Positions 22,622-35,360 of a DNA stretch of 64,000 nucleotides are shown piece by piece (positions within the stretch are counted from its first letter, which is position 1; each line of letters starts with the position of its first letter). Position numbers and translations under genes: made by a program. The notes below the pieces were generated by a model. It made no database searches and was not told the origin of the DNA. It saw only the letters and a program-made list of their open reading frames with translations. The stretch spans positions 1 to 64,000 of the forward strand of contig JAKNDB010000092.1 of NCBI GenBank assembly GCA_024305405.1. Direction: 5' to 3'. Source of the stretch: Dirofilaria immitis. Taxonomy: Eukaryota > Nematoda > Chromadorea > Rhabditida > Onchocercidae.

Positions 22622-24190
22622 TTACTCAACTTCTTGTATTGATTCTTCAGATATAGGTGGTTGATTATCCAAACTGTCGTTGATTTCTAAAGGGTACAAT
22701 ACGTTTATTGGTCGATTTAGCAGTTTTCCATGTGGCATTTCTATTATAGCGTTCCTAGCCTCTCCATCGCTTCCCTTTTTAATTTCTTTTATTCTTGCTA
22801 ATTTCCACATACCACGAGGAATTTCTGGTTCGTTGACCAACACGATTTCGTTTTCATAAGGTCTTCTTACTTCTGCACCTTTTGGGGAATTATGTTCTCT
22901 TTGAGTTAGCTCTCTGAGGCTAGTTAAATACTCCCTTTTCCATATTTCCCAGAATGTGTCTAAGGCCTTGAGAGTGTTAGACCAATACCTAACAAGTTTT
23001 TCCTTGGTACTTAGTCTATGAAGATGGTATTCTTCTTCATCATTGTCGTAAGGAATTTGAGTTACTAGAGAAGCATTAGGTAAAATAAAATCAATCGGTC
23101 GTATTATCACGTAATCTTCGAAATTTACATACGTTAGTGGTCGAGTATTTAATACACCTTCTATTTCTATTATAAGTATAATTAATTCTCTTTCCCATAA
23201 TAGCTTCCTTCCAATCGCTCTTCTCATAGCTGTCTTTGTAACACCAATCATTCTTTCATATATGCCTCCTTCCCATGGTGCTCTTGGTGTGGTATTCTTC
23301 CAGGTTATTCCTTTCATTGTTAGAAAGTCAGTGAATTTGGTATTTTGTTCCATAATGGTCTTGAAAACTAGTTGAAATTGACTAGCATTATCACTTAAAA
23401 CTAATCTAGGGAGGCCTCTTCTAGCAATAAATCTTCTTAGTACGTGTATAAAACTTTCAGCAGATAAATTATCTACCAATTCTAAATGTATTGCTCTTGT
23501 CGTAAAGCATGTAAAAGAGCCACCCACCTTTTGACAATCCCAATTTCATTCTTGATAGAAAGAGGACCAAGATAGTCCAATCCAATATTTTCGAATGTTC
23601 GAGTACGTTCGATTCGGGTTTTTGGAAGATTAGGCATAATTGGTAACTTAAATGGTTTTGTCTTCCATCTTTTACAGGTTCTGCATTTGTTTAATACTCG
23701 CTTGACTTCACTTCTCCCTTTGGGTATCCAATATTCTATTCTCAATTCTGAGAGCGTGTGAGCAATACCTGCATGGTAGAGTTTCTCATGTTGGCATTGT
23801 ATAAAAATTTCAATTATGTGATTATGTCTCGGGAGATAGATTAAATGCGAATTACTTTCGTACTGTTTTAGATCGTCTAATCGGCTTCTGAATTTCCAAT
23901 AACCATCCCTTTCATCGTAGTACAGATTCCATTTGTTTATTTCTTCTTCGGTTATTCCTTCTGATTGCGCTTGCTTGATCAAGACTGTATTTGCTAATAT
24001 AAGATCTGCTACTGTTAGTTGACTTCGTACATCCGACAAGGAGTGTAGCCATGAAGGTTTCCCTTTGTTATGGAATTTATGAATTTCAACGCCCATGCAG
24101 TAGCTCTCAATAATCTTGACCATTTACTAAAACGATTCGCGTCTATAAGTCTAAAAGTTTTATTTATAATAACTTGTTTTCTAACCTTTG
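22622..24190 (-). CDS. BEL/Pao integrase
   Basis: Covers the integrase in two main frames, 23482-24123 and 22622-23527. The first has the H2C2-type zinc-binding region (HLIYLPRHNHIIEI.. to CRTCKRWKTKPFKL) and the start of the catalytic core (IGLDYLGPL). The second continues with TTRAIHLELVD, LSDNASQF and PWEGGIYERMIG, giving the D and E of the DDE triad, then a C-terminal domain (PRGMWKLARIKEI). The frame slip near 23513-23516 falls at an A4 run (T4 on the coding strand). The enzyme inserts element cDNA into the host genome. The length is normal, and all catalytic positions appear to be present once the slip is allowed for. A further slip joins the upstream RNase H frame near 24100-24190. Confidence 0.85.
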
Positions 24191-25140
24191 CTACGGAGAT
24201 TTCGTCTCCTTCTTCATTTTCGTATTCCCTTCAAAGTTGTATTCCCATTGCGGCCAGTTCGTTTCTTCTTTTGCTAACCATGACGGTCCGTTCCACCATG
24301 TTTCATAATTTCCAAGTTTTGCTGGAGAAAGTCCCTTTGTTGCAATGTCGACTGGATTATACTTACTTGGAATATACCGGAATAGAAACTTTGCTTTTCT
24401 TATTTCTTCTACTCGATTCTGTACAAATTTTGGCAGTAGTCGGGAACAGTTCTGTATCCAATGTAATGCGCACTTCGAGTCAGACCATAGGGTAACTGGC
24501 GCCTTTTCTAGATTCAGTTGATTTATTACAAAATGGGACTGCTCTTACTCCAACAATTATTGCTAATAATTCCAATCGAGGTATGGTAATACCTTTAATT
24601 GGTGCGATCCGTGATTTTGCGAATATAAGCGATGTTTTAACACCTTCAATTCCATAGTTTCGCACATATATAGCTGCAGAATAGGCTAGACTTGATGCGT
24701 CTGTGAAAACATGGAGCTGCATTTGTTCTGAGGGATGTATTACACACCGTGGTAGATCCTTTATGTCTGTTGACCATTCTTTTATTAGACATTCCCAAGT
24801 TTCTTCGTCTTCTTCACTTGTAGATTGATCCCAAGTGTAGTTCCTTTTCCATAAATGTTGAAGGAATAGTTTGAATTGCACCATAGTCGGAACAAGGAAT
24901 CCTAATGGATCATACTGAGCTGCTATAAATTGTAAAATTGTTCGTTTTGTCAGTTTTATTCCATTCCATGGTTTTAAAATGATTTGGATGATATCTTTTT
25001 GGGATTCCAATTAATGCCGAGGATTCTTTTTAATTGGTTTACCTCTGCTCGATCATGCTCGGGAATGGATTTGTTGAATTTTTCATTGTTTGACAAAAAT
25101 TCCCTTATATTCATTGAAGCTTCTTTGACGATGGATTTCA
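24191..25140 (-). CDS. BEL/Pao RT tail, peptidase-A17-like and RNase H region
   Basis: Begins with the very end of the reverse transcriptase (..NREFLSN-type, [18 protein letters not shown]) and continues through the conserved block [29 protein letters not shown] (peptidase A17-like/RNase H start), [16 protein letters not shown] and, after a frame slip near 24520, [13 protein letters not shown] and [12 protein letters not shown]. These are standard BEL/Pao landmarks. The catalytic YxDD core of RT that should precede them is missing. RNase H degrades the RNA strand during reverse transcription; without RT this polyprotein could not function autonomously. Confidence 0.8.
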
Positions 25141-26328
25141 TTTTTCATTATCCCAATGGTCCTTGTTACAAAATGCACAAGGTCTTTTATCCCTAGCAAT
25201 TTTCTTGGGTTGTGTGGTTGACTCATGACCACTTGATTTGGTTGATTTGAATTGTTTTATTGTAGATAACGCAGAGGTTTCTCCCTTATTATTATGTGAT
25301 GCTCGTTTATTTGAAATCTATCGATTTCTTCTCATTGCTAAAGGTTTGGTTTCTAGCTACTTCTTCATTTATTTGAACTAATTCTCCTAATATCTGCCGG
25401 AGTCGAGTTATTGACCAAGATCCTCTTTTCTTTTGTTCATAAACTCTGTGTAATATCCAAATAGGTAGCTTACTTTCTATAGAAGTTTCGATACTACAAT
25501 GGTCCAAATTTTCTCCGATCACTTCTAGCTGTCGTAGTATTCTTTCAATTGCTTCTATTGTTGCTTTCCAATCTCGATCACTTCTTTTGATAGATTGCAG
25601 TTCGGCATATAAGGATTTCTTGATAATAGAATCCTCACCGAATTTTTCAATTAATACCTTTCGAATGATATCGTAATTTTGAGGGGCAATATCGTAACCT
25701 CTGACAGCTAATAGAGCTTCTCTCTTAAGCAGGACATTAAATAGTTTAGTTTTTGAACGTCTGGTATAGCTTAAAAATTCACTGCTACATCGAAACTATT
25801 CCAGAACTGCCTCCACGTTTTAGGATCCCCACTAAATGTGGGTAATTGTAGTTGTGGTAAGTGCACTGTTACTTATGGGCCAATTGCAGATACTTCTTTT
25901 AGATTACCTTGACTTATATGTCCCGATGTTAGGCTACGAATGGCTATCTCAAGATCTTTATTATATAACTCTAAAGTAGTTTTGACTTCCCTACCTTGAC
26001 TTAATAATCTTAAAATACCTTTTTCTTGATCGGCCATTTCGATATAAATTTCTTTCTATTCTTTCTTTCTTGCTGCATTTTTCGTTTTCTGGATATAGTC
26101 GAGCCAATTGTTGTTGATAATTTCAAGAATACTAACATATTGCTCGATTCGTTCCAATTTTTCTTCAATGGTTCGTTTTCGAACTTTGTATAGGTGACGC
26201 ATTTCTTCCTGCGTTAATTGTTGATCGACCGGCGATAAATCCGATAAATCCAATTCGTTTATTTCGGTGAGCAGTAGCTCAAGTTTCTCTAATGTCGGTT
26301 GAGCGCTTTTGATTAAGCTGGTTGACAT
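25141..26328 (-). CDS. BEL/Pao gag
   Basis: Start chosen at the ATG at 26326-26328 (MSTSLIKSAQPTLEKLELLL), downstream of the 5' LTR; a longer frame from 26397 begins inside the LTR. The N-terminal part is helical and charged (TIEEKLERIEQYVSILEI), followed by a typical BEL gag core (EALLAVRGYDIAPQNYDII.., read across frame slips between 25523 and 26055), then LPIWILHRVYEQKKRGSWSI and a zinc-knuckle-like CAFCNKDHWDNE close to the deletion junction. Gag packages element RNA. Several frame slips, mostly at short runs of A or T. Confidence 0.75.
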
Positions 26329-26339
26329 CCCAGTGATTT

Positions 26340-26366
26340 TCCTGGCTTGTGGCATCAAAAAAAATT
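26340..26366 (-). other. Likely primer-binding/leader site next to the 5' LTR
   Basis: Just inside the 5' LTR, the minus strand reads TGATGCCACAAGCCAGGAAA. The corresponding position in the related element at 44.65 kb reads TGGTGCCACGAGCCAGAAAG. Conservation at this exact place suggests the tRNA primer-binding region. The tRNA was not identified. Confidence 0.5.
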
Positions 26367-26719
26367 TGTTGTGAAAATTTTTCTTGCAGGGCGACAAACA
26401 CAGAAGAATTAAATTTTGTTTATTAGAAACAATTTAGTATTAGGCGAAATGGGTAACAATACGGTTGAATTTGAGAAGTATATATAACAACCAAGAAGAG
26501 ATGATTTTCAAATAGAAAAGCCAACCCATTGTCCCTATGACTGATTATATAGGGTGATAAAAAGGGGCGTGATGAGAAAAAATTTGGATTGGAAAGATCT
26601 GTAAATGAATAAAATAGATGTTTTAAGAGGAACGAATAAGGAATAGAAAAATTTGTTACAAACAATGTATTTTTAGGAATTTTATAAATTTGAATTAATT
26701 TCCTCTCGGTTTCCCGACA
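26367..26719 (-). repeat. 5' LTR of the BEL/Pao element
   Basis: 353 bp, TGTCGGG start at 26719 and ..AACA end at 26367 on the minus strand. It contains a TATATATA promoter-like element near 26480 and a block shared with the 3' LTR (ggataaaagggg..tttaagaggaac). Followed outside by the target duplication CTGAT. Confidence 0.9.
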
Positions 26720-26724
26720 CTGAT

Positions 26725-28284
26725 CCAGAAGGAATATCTAAGAGAAATGATCAGAGATCGAACATCTACATGCCTACCAGACGTATTCAAAAGAATCAAA
26801 TTTTTGAATATTAATATATGCTGATAAGCAAAGATAATGCAAATCACTAAAGCTAATTAACATTCTGTGGTTTGCTTCTCCTTACCAATAATATTTGTGT
26901 TATGGGACGAAAGAATCAAAAGTTTATCAGCAATCAAACTTTGTGATAAATAATTTTATCACAGTTTATCAAAATTTCATTTGTATCACTGATTGCATCA
27001 ATACTGATTTCATGACTGACACCATGATTAATTGCATAACAGACTGCATGAAGTAATAAAAAAATTTGAAATGATTTTTTATTTTGGTAATTCTGTTAAA
27101 ATAAAAATTACTTCAATATATACAATTTAACTTAATACTTATGTATATATTTAACATTTGGACAAAAATAATTTACAGAATTAATAACAAGTTTATATAA
27201 ATATTCATATCATATCGATTTGCATGAGAAAATGAGAAAATTTAATAAAAACAAAATTCTTGCTATCTCATATCCATTTTCAAATATGTTTCAAATTATG
27301 AATTGAATATAATTCGCTTTTATTTCAAATTCATTTACATCTGTAGAGTGAAAGTTCAATAACTTAAAACAGCAAAATTATCAAGAAAAGGCGATATTAA
27401 GCACTGTTTACCCAAATTTTTAATATTAATTTTCGAAATTTCCCGCTCTTATTTTAATTTAGATAACCTTTAATAAAATAAAACAGATATCACAACGGCT
27501 ATATGTTGAAGAGCAAAATAATGTTTATCATCCCAGCATTTTCTTATCACACTTGAATATCAGTACTTAATATCCGGATCAAAAGCAAAGGATACTTCCT
27601 TTGACTTTTTCCTTCGTAAAAGCTTTAAAAAAAATTTTTTTAAATTATTCATTGAAAATAAAAGTATAAAGCAGTAAGAACTGATCCATTTTGTACCACT
27701 GAGTCATTGATCCGATTTTCAATTAGTTAATCAATTATATTTATTTTAGCTTTTAAAAGAGAAATTATATTGTATAGAGTGCTACAGCAGTCATTTCACG
27801 TAATTATAATTTTGTCCATTTCAACAGCTTGACCACTAAGAACGGTGAACTGTAATAATTCAGAGATTTCTGAAATTAAGTTTGTATGAATTGATTTGAA
27901 TTTTGAGTAAAAGAATTATGAATTAATTTGAATTTAGAGTCTAAAAAGTAGATTCCAGAAAAAGTAGAAATCAAAACATGAATTAATTTTTTAAATATTA
28001 AATTCAAATCTGAATTCTGGATCAAAAAGATAGGAAAGAATGAAATCAAAAATAATGCATTCACTAACTGAAAGATTGAAATTGTATTATAAAGTAAAAC
28101 TTTAAAATAAAAATTTTGGATTTCAGGTTTGTTCTGAGAAATATTCAAAATAAATTTAGCATTAAACATTGATAAAACTTATAAATTTTTAATTTTTTAG
28201 CTTTTGAAATATTGTAGAAAATGTAAGAAAAAATAATTAACTTGAATATTGATATGATCACTATTTCAAATTCGAATATCAATT
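26725..28284. other. AT-rich intergenic DNA
   Basis: Lies between the BEL element and the 3' end of the ITM2-like gene. It may include that gene's 3' UTR. No other exon or repeat supported. Confidence 0.5.
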
Positions 28285-31200
28285 TTATATTATTATTTCA
28301 TATTTATTACAAAATATTTTTATATTCGAATTGTAAAATACAAGTAACCTTAAACAATTTTTAAATTCGTCCTCTACGAAAACATTAATTAATAAGAAAA
28401 AAGTGAAAGATTTTTTTCTTAATTTGAATAATATTGAACCTCGCTTATATCTATGCCATTGTTCTCGTTCCATAGATCTCGAAGCTTCTTTAAGCTCAAA
28501 AACGATTCTATGTTTACAATGATAAATGATCATTGGTGATTGTAAAGTTCGATATCATCATCGCTAATACGACCAGTTATTCGATAAGTTCGTTTAACGA
28601 TTGCTGGATTCTTATAATGTCCTTTCTGTAATCAGAAATTCGAATTTCAATATGAGAAAAAGTGAATCTAATTTATTAACTCGCAAAATTTTTATTTTCA
28701 AGATAAATCAATTATTTATTGCTAAAAATTTCTTTTCAATTTTACTTAAAAAAGAAAACCTCCATTTTTTCGATCAGATCAATAAGGCTGGTTGGTGCTG
28801 CAACAAGAGTTCGATCCAAATTTTTGATAAAGCAACGATTTGATAATAAATCGACTATTGCTGTCAAATTCTATAGAAAATTGTATCATATGGAAAAAAA
28901 TTATTGTAACAAACTTTGTCCTACGTACACTGAAGTATGAATGAAATTAAAAATAAATGGAAGTGAATGGAATATATTGAAATATAAATAAAATGAAATG
29001 AAATTTAGATAACAGTACTGATTATCAAAACATATTTATTTATTAAAAATTATCATTAATACTTTTTGCTTCTTTACTTTTATATTTTATTATGAAAATA
29101 TAATGAAAAATTTCTGTTTGTTTAGAACAGTTTAAAGAATTTTGAAAAATTGTAAATAACTGAATAAATGTTTTTCGAAGAAAAATATTCATTTTGAAAT
29201 AAGAAAGCATAATTTTTACTAAATAATGGACAAATATATTCATAATAAAATTTGCTTCATTAACAAATATTAAAAATTATTCATAATAAATTTAGATATC
29301 ACTCATGTAAAATTCATTCCTCTATTTTCACTTTTAATTAAAAAATCAGGAACTGATGTCTAATATATTTCGAATGGAAAACAATTTTTCGATCAGTAAT
29401 TTATTAATTTAACTAAAATCTAATAAGAGATAATTAATCTCTTTTTCTTTCGGAATTTGGAAAAGATTTTTTTGAGATTCTATGAATTTTTTTCAAATTT
29501 AATTTTATGAATTTTTCATTTTTTTATTCGGATTTTTTCTCAACATGAATTTCAATTTTTGTGCAAAAAGATTTTTAATTTCTTCCTGAAATTTTTGAAA
29601 AAATGAATATATGTACCTTTCTAAAATCATGTACAATATTGCCGGACGATTTGAACCAAATCGTGGTACACTAATCCTTTCATAATACTGAAAAATAATT
29701 ACTAGTAAAAATTTTTTGTTAAATTATAAAATCTAATTTAGAAAATTATTTCCGTTAAAAGATCCTTGATAAGGATGGTCAATGATTTCTCGATGTTTAA
29801 CAGTAATATAACGAAATCATTATAATAAAACACTTATTAATAAAAATAAATTACCAAGATAAATTTATTTCGGAATTTGAAAAAAATTTAAAAATTTGAA
29901 AATCCAGCTATTAAAAAATTTTGATTATATTCTAATATATTCTCAGGTCAATTTGAATCATGCGAAAATACTGCTTTTAATAATTGACCTATTCAAATAA
30001 ATACTCTTATCTGTATAAAACTATAATATGATAATAGATATGACATGAAATATTCATGAGCAAAATCCGAAAAAAAAAAGCTATTTTTTCAAATATTTTT
30101 TAAATTATTTGTTCAAGCACAAAAAGTAACAATACTTTTTGATAAACAATCAAATAAAAAGCATCGCTAATCTGATATGATATAACCGATCCATTCAATA
30201 AACATTCTTATCCATATAAATACTCAAAATTAAAAAACATGTTCTTTTCAAATATTTTTTAAATTATTTATTTAACTAAAAAAAATATTTTCTTATTTAA
30301 CAAACAACAAACATACTTCAAATGCAATCAGAAAATTGATTATACCTTGAAATGAAAATGAAAATGAAAATGGAAAAAACAAAAAAAATGGGAAAAAAGG
30401 AGCGAGAAAAAGGGAAATGAAAAAGGATAAAAATTAGCCATTTTGTGTAAAAAAATCAAACGAATAAGAAAATTCAATTTCAATAAAAAATACATTAAAA
30501 TCATATTTGCCCATTTTCTACCAAAATTCTGCAAATAATTGAAAACTGTTGTGTGAGCAAAATAATTGCTTATCAAAAAAGAAAAGAAAAAAATGAAAAA
30601 CTTATTACCATTACCGGAATGATAATTTTACTTTTCCTTTTTTATAAAATATCCTAAAATTATTTTAGCATCTGAAAATTACTAACTTGAAAAGAAACGA
30701 ATGACTGGCAAGATTGATAACACTAATGCAAAATTCTAAAAAAGAAAGAATTAAGCCTGAAAAATCCAGAAGTAGCCGATAAAACTTTTAAAAGTTGGAA
30801 TTAAAATTGATTATTTATTTCATACGGAAAAAGAAAAATGTCTTAATATACAGTATAAAAAATTAAAAATTTTTTTCATTGCAATTTTTAAGAAATACGA
30901 AAAAAGATAAAATTTTCAAATTTATGCAATTCCATTTAAAAAAAAAAGAAAAAAAATATGCTCGATAGGTGAAATTTTTTGTCCAGAAATTAAAAGTTGA
31001 GCCTAACGCCAAGAATAATTAATTTAATGGAAATAAGAGAAACAATTTGGCTAGGTATCGAAATAAGTATTTTTACGTACTTCATCTGGATTAATTTCTA
31101 CGCTTTCTTCCATATGTTCATTTCGACCACGTTGAATGAAGCTCGTACCACACCAACCGTAATACGTTGGACGACGATGAAACTGACGATAGAAAAAGTA

Positions 31201-31406
31201 CCAGCCATAAATGATGCAACTAGTAACCAAACGAGTAAAAATATCATGCATAAACTTGTGACTTTTTTATACTGCCGTATTCGTGCCAATGTTCCGGTTT
31301 CATCACGTTGATAAACAGTCGAATCAACAAAAACCGTTGCAGATTCTTTTGACCTCGATGCCTTCTTAGCTTCCGGTGTCTTCTTTACTTTTGTAAATAC
31401 CGTCAT
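28285..31406 (-). CDS. ITM2/BRI homologue (BRICHOS domain membrane protein)
   Basis: Four exons: 31081-31406, 29617-29687, 28760-28870, and 28625 to about 28385 or 28285. The order matches human ITM2B. A cytosolic N-terminus with Lys/Arg (MTVFTKVKKTPEAKKASRSK) leads into one membrane segment ending IYGWYFFYRQF, then the hallmark YYGWCGTSFI (human YYCGIKYI). Exon 2 gives ISVPRFGSNRPA and IVHDFRK. Exon 3 gives NLTAIVDLLSNRCFIKNLDR. Exon 4 gives KGHYKNPAIVKRTYRITGRI and IIYHCKHRIVFEL, then a furin-like KR site (HRYKRGS). The two BRICHOS cysteines (SNRC, YHC) are present. Type II proteins of this family traffic through the secretory path and are cleaved at the KR. Frame slips lie in A/T runs at 31237-31241, 29639-29640 and 28533-28534; with them all splice phases agree. 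The C-terminal end after KR is uncertain because another slip is likely. Confidence 0.85.
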
Positions 31407-34079
31407 TTTTGTCTAAAATTAGTTAGAAAGATATGAGCGAATTTAAATTAATCAGTCGCTTATTTTATCATCTGTAATTAACAATGAATAATGAGAAAGG
31501 AATTAAGAGAAATAAATTGATAATTCGTATCTTTATCATTACGGCAAACCTACATGGAACATATTGATAGGGAAGTTAAATATATATCGAGAATTAGACG
31601 AAAAAGGGAAAAGTTAGACTGAAAATTTTGATCGAAAATAAGTTATATCCCCATGGAAGCATAAGCTGTTATTTCGGACAAGGAAAATAATTGGGAATTT
31701 TCTTTTTTGGCCATTGTGTCTCTACCAATCAATCAACCGAATTTTCTTTAAATTGCTAGCAACAGACTTTGGATTTCTTTCTATTTTAGCATTTAAAAAA
31801 TTTTAAAATGAGGCGTAATCTCAATCAGAAAACATACCACTACTGAAGGGAAGGCTATGATTGAAAAGCATTCCCTAGGCTCCTCAATAGATCTTTTTCA
31901 TCACGGTAAAATTTTTAGCCATAGTTACAAATGGAAAAATTTACAGTAATTTGAATTACTTTTTGTATAAATGAATTGGACATAATTTCGGTCGTCAAAT
32001 TGAAAATCATAAATTATCTACCAGTTTAAAACTAAAAAACCATAAAACTAATATGTGAATATGACCTAACTTTATGTCATCTCAATTGAAATAAAATAAT
32101 CAATTGAGAAAAATAATCAGTTTGATTTTACTTTCTCAAACTTTAATTAGTTTGGTGCGCATATTTTATTGTATGTGCAAGAATTTGCTAACCTATTAGT
32201 GAATAAATTTACCTTACATAAAAATTAATTAATTTTAAAAATTAATTTTTCAATTTCATTTTTTAAAATTCCTGTATGCTAATATTCTTTTCTTAAATTC
32301 GATTATCCGCACTGTAATTGAATTAATTACTTAATTGTAAATAGAAATATTGAAATTTAAAACGAAATTTAGCATTCTCACAAACAATACCAATGGATAT
32401 TTATAAAGAGATAAGAAATTAATTAATCAATTAAGTACAAAAGTATTGAAATTTAGAATGAAATTTCATATTTACAAAACAATATCGATAGATTCGTAAA
32501 GGATATTCATGGAGAACTAAAAGATATTCTTAAAAATTATATGCAAATTTCGAATCAGAAAATTATTTATATTTATAAAAGAGATGTAGCTGAAGAACAA
32601 TAAAAAAGCAGCTAAGGTTGTAATTAATTAATCATTCCTGCTAATCTAATATTCCGAAATCGAAAATACCGGTATCTGTTCATAAATTATTTATTTATGA
32701 ATTAATCAAAACAGCAATCCAACATATTTGCGATGCTTCTGCAAATATTAATAATACATTCAAAAAAAATTACCAATTGCTAATCGATATCAGTTATCGT
32801 TCTAAATGGAATCATGGACTTTTTTATCAAAGAATATTTTAGATTCTTTGAAAATTTTTCATATTTCGCAAATAATTAAACTCAATTCATAAAGCAAATA
32901 ATATATATTTCTTCCTTTGCTTTAAAATATGAATAACAAAAAAAATATTTCATTCTATTCGGAATTTTAATTTAAAAATGATAAAACATTAATGATAGCG
33001 ATAATGATACATTAATAATAATAATAATGACCATAGTAATTTTGATAATGAAATGATCAAATTTCATTTCTTATCGAAATAATGAAATGAAATTTCCGGA
33101 AATAAAACAAGAAGTATTGGAAGCATCAAGATAAATTCATCTTTATATTTTTCCTCGAAAAAGAGAATACTGTCGTCTTTTCCTCATAAATAATCTTAAA
33201 CCTCAAACTGTAAAGTTATGATGATAGCTGTACTAATTTCAATTAAAGGAGTAATAATGAATAAAAAAATAATATTAAAGTATTCTAAGAAAAAAGGCAA
33301 GCAACAATTATTGTCTCAACTATTATATTGATCAATGATATGATAATGATAAGAATAATGATGCATTAAGTTTATTTTAGGTCATAAAATAAAGGATGAC
33401 TAAGGATTGAAAAACATCTATCCTAATTTTCATGGCTAAGGCATAAATTATCAGCAATCATCTTGCATATGTCAAACTATGAATAATTCAAGCCAATAAT
33501 CTTGGCTAATATAAGGTATTAGTCAACTTTTTGATTAACATGCAAGCTATCAATACTTTGGCCATTACATTACATCGATGTTATTTAATGAATGAAACAG
33601 AAAATCATTCTCTGAATATTTTCTAATATTTTTCTATTATTATTTATCGAAATCCCCGCTTCTTGTAAAAATTAGAAAATGAACTACCGGGAAAAAAGAT
33701 TCGGGAAATTGAATGGGTGGGAGACTGGGGAAGTTAGGCAAACATAAATCGATCATCACCATCATCATCAACACTATCTTAAATGCAGTAGTAGTATTAG
33801 CATGTTTGATGAAGGGGCTATTAGTACATTGCAAAGGGTATTATAAATCGAATTTGCTTCCATTCATCCATCTCTCTTCTTTCTTTCTTTCTTTCCATTG
33901 AATTTTCTCTATCCATCAATTAAGCTTATCTCAGAAGCATTCCTTTCATTTAGAAGATTGCGAGAAAGTCAAGACTTAAATCAGATGAAGCTTATTTACA
34001 TATCTCGCAAATATAATTTTTAAGCTAATGGTAAAAAGCAATAGCACAGCATTTATTGACGGACATTATATACGTGAAT
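31407..34079. other. AT-rich intergenic DNA, probable promoter side of the ITM2-like gene
   Basis: Upstream of the ITM2-like start. Rich in simple runs such as aataataataatga (33015-33030). No exon, RNA gene or mobile element supported. Confidence 0.5.
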
Positions 34080-34920
34080 ACTTCAATATTTCCTTTACGT
34101 GTGTGCGTGTATGAACAGATGCTGTATGTGTAATATACGTGAACAGAACTATACGGCTATACATCCATGATGCATGGACGCTTAATATAGGGATACGTGA
34201 ATAGATGCTGCATATATATAAATAGATACTATAAATATATAGATACGTGACAGATGTTACGTATGAGCAAATGTTGTATGCTTATATATATGTGAACATA
34301 TTATGTGTATATATATGTGAATAGATGCTACATGTGTACAGATGAATGAATGGATTCTAGTGCGTATATATGATGAATAGATATTACATACATTTATTTA
34401 AATTGATTTATATATGCCTACGACTACGTATATGTGAGTACTATGTATGCGTGTACGTGAACATATTCTCTATTCATACGCATACGTGGATTCATAAATA
34501 CCATATGAGAACATAAACAAAAATAGATGTTCTATATTTATTTATATATGAATACATAAATGCTTATACATATCGGTACGTGAGCAGATGTTGTACATGT
34601 AAACAAATATTATATGTGTACAAATGTTACATGTGTACGTTATATGTTATATGAGTGTTACATGTGTACGTTACATGTAAATATTATATGTTATATGTAA
34701 AAATGTCATGTATAGCATCTATTCACGTGTACGTACACGTGTATATACATATACATTGATACTTAATACGTATACGCATGAATGAACAGATATTATATGT
34801 TTACGTACACTAGACTCACATGTACCTCTGTATACGCATACATGTACAGATATATGTTTGACATACGTAAATTCATATATGCTTTTATTTATGCTTATAT
34901 TAATTGTCACATACATGCCT
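34080..34920. repeat. Degenerate minisatellite (acgtgaacagatg family)
   Basis: About 840 bp built of imperfect units of roughly 25-40 bp around the motif (ta)cgtgaa(c/t)agatg(t/c)t..tatgtgta, with many tatatgtg and acgtgtac steps. Units vary in length and drift, so it is an old or unstable array. Short open frames on both strands within it come from the repeat and are not genes. Confidence 0.8.
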
Positions 34921-35089
34921 TATATTTTCGTTGTTATAAACACATAAAAAGCAGATTAATAATCTCTCTTTTGCATCTCTTCCTTTCTTTTAAAATTTAT
35001 TGCAGATGTGCTAATTTTTTCATTCTTTTAAAAGCTTTTTCTTTACTTTTTCTTGAATGTTAATTTCATTTCATTTCTCCTATGAAGTA

Positions 35090-35360
35090 CCTCTTTTCTC
35101 ATTTTTACACTATTAACGTGCTATTATTTCTCAATTTTAAATATATAGCAAACAATAACATAGATTCCAAAAATTATTTAGCGCTTTTCTCAATCTTACG
35201 CTACTTACGTATTATTATTTCGCAATCTTAAATATAGAACAAATGATAGCATAAAGACTCCAAAAATTATTCAGCGCTTCCTTTCTTAGTCTTACGCTAT
35301 TTACATATTATTTCGAATCATAAATATATAATCAATAAATTAAGATTCCAGAAAGCTACT
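35090..35360. repeat. Three-copy tandem repeat, about 90 bp unit
   Basis: Three successive diverged copies share the order tttacac/tacgct-att(a/t)acgt-att(a)tttc-aatc/ttaaatatat-caaa-gattccaaaaattattcagcgctt. Starts lie near 35100, 35195 and 35288. Non-coding. Confidence 0.7.

Larger units (their letters stand above)
20524..26724 (-). mobile_element. BEL/Pao LTR retrotransposon with env-like gene, internally deleted
   Basis: The element proper is 20529-26719, flanked by the 5-bp target duplication CTGAT (20524-20528 and 26720-26724). Both LTRs begin TGTCGGGAAACCGAGAGG on the minus strand and end ..AACA. Inside, in minus-strand order: gag, RNase H/peptidase-A17-type segment, integrase, envelope-like glycoprotein. 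The protease and the catalytic reverse transcriptase are absent: sequence passes from a gag zinc knuckle directly to the tail of RT near 25140. The two LTRs have diverged noticeably, so the insertion is not very recent. Frame breaks lie mostly at homopolymers. It could only move with enzymes supplied by another copy. Confidence 0.9.

Noticed and set aside
20619..26542. Shorter LTR borders (20619-20939 and 26542-26719) ending at tgattatatag
   Set aside because: Homology between the LTRs continues beyond, and only the longer borders (20529 and 26367) give matching 5-bp target duplications (CTGAT).
34719..35063. Open frames on both strands with many Tyr/Val/Cys
   Set aside because: Produced by the minisatellite; composition follows the repeat unit.
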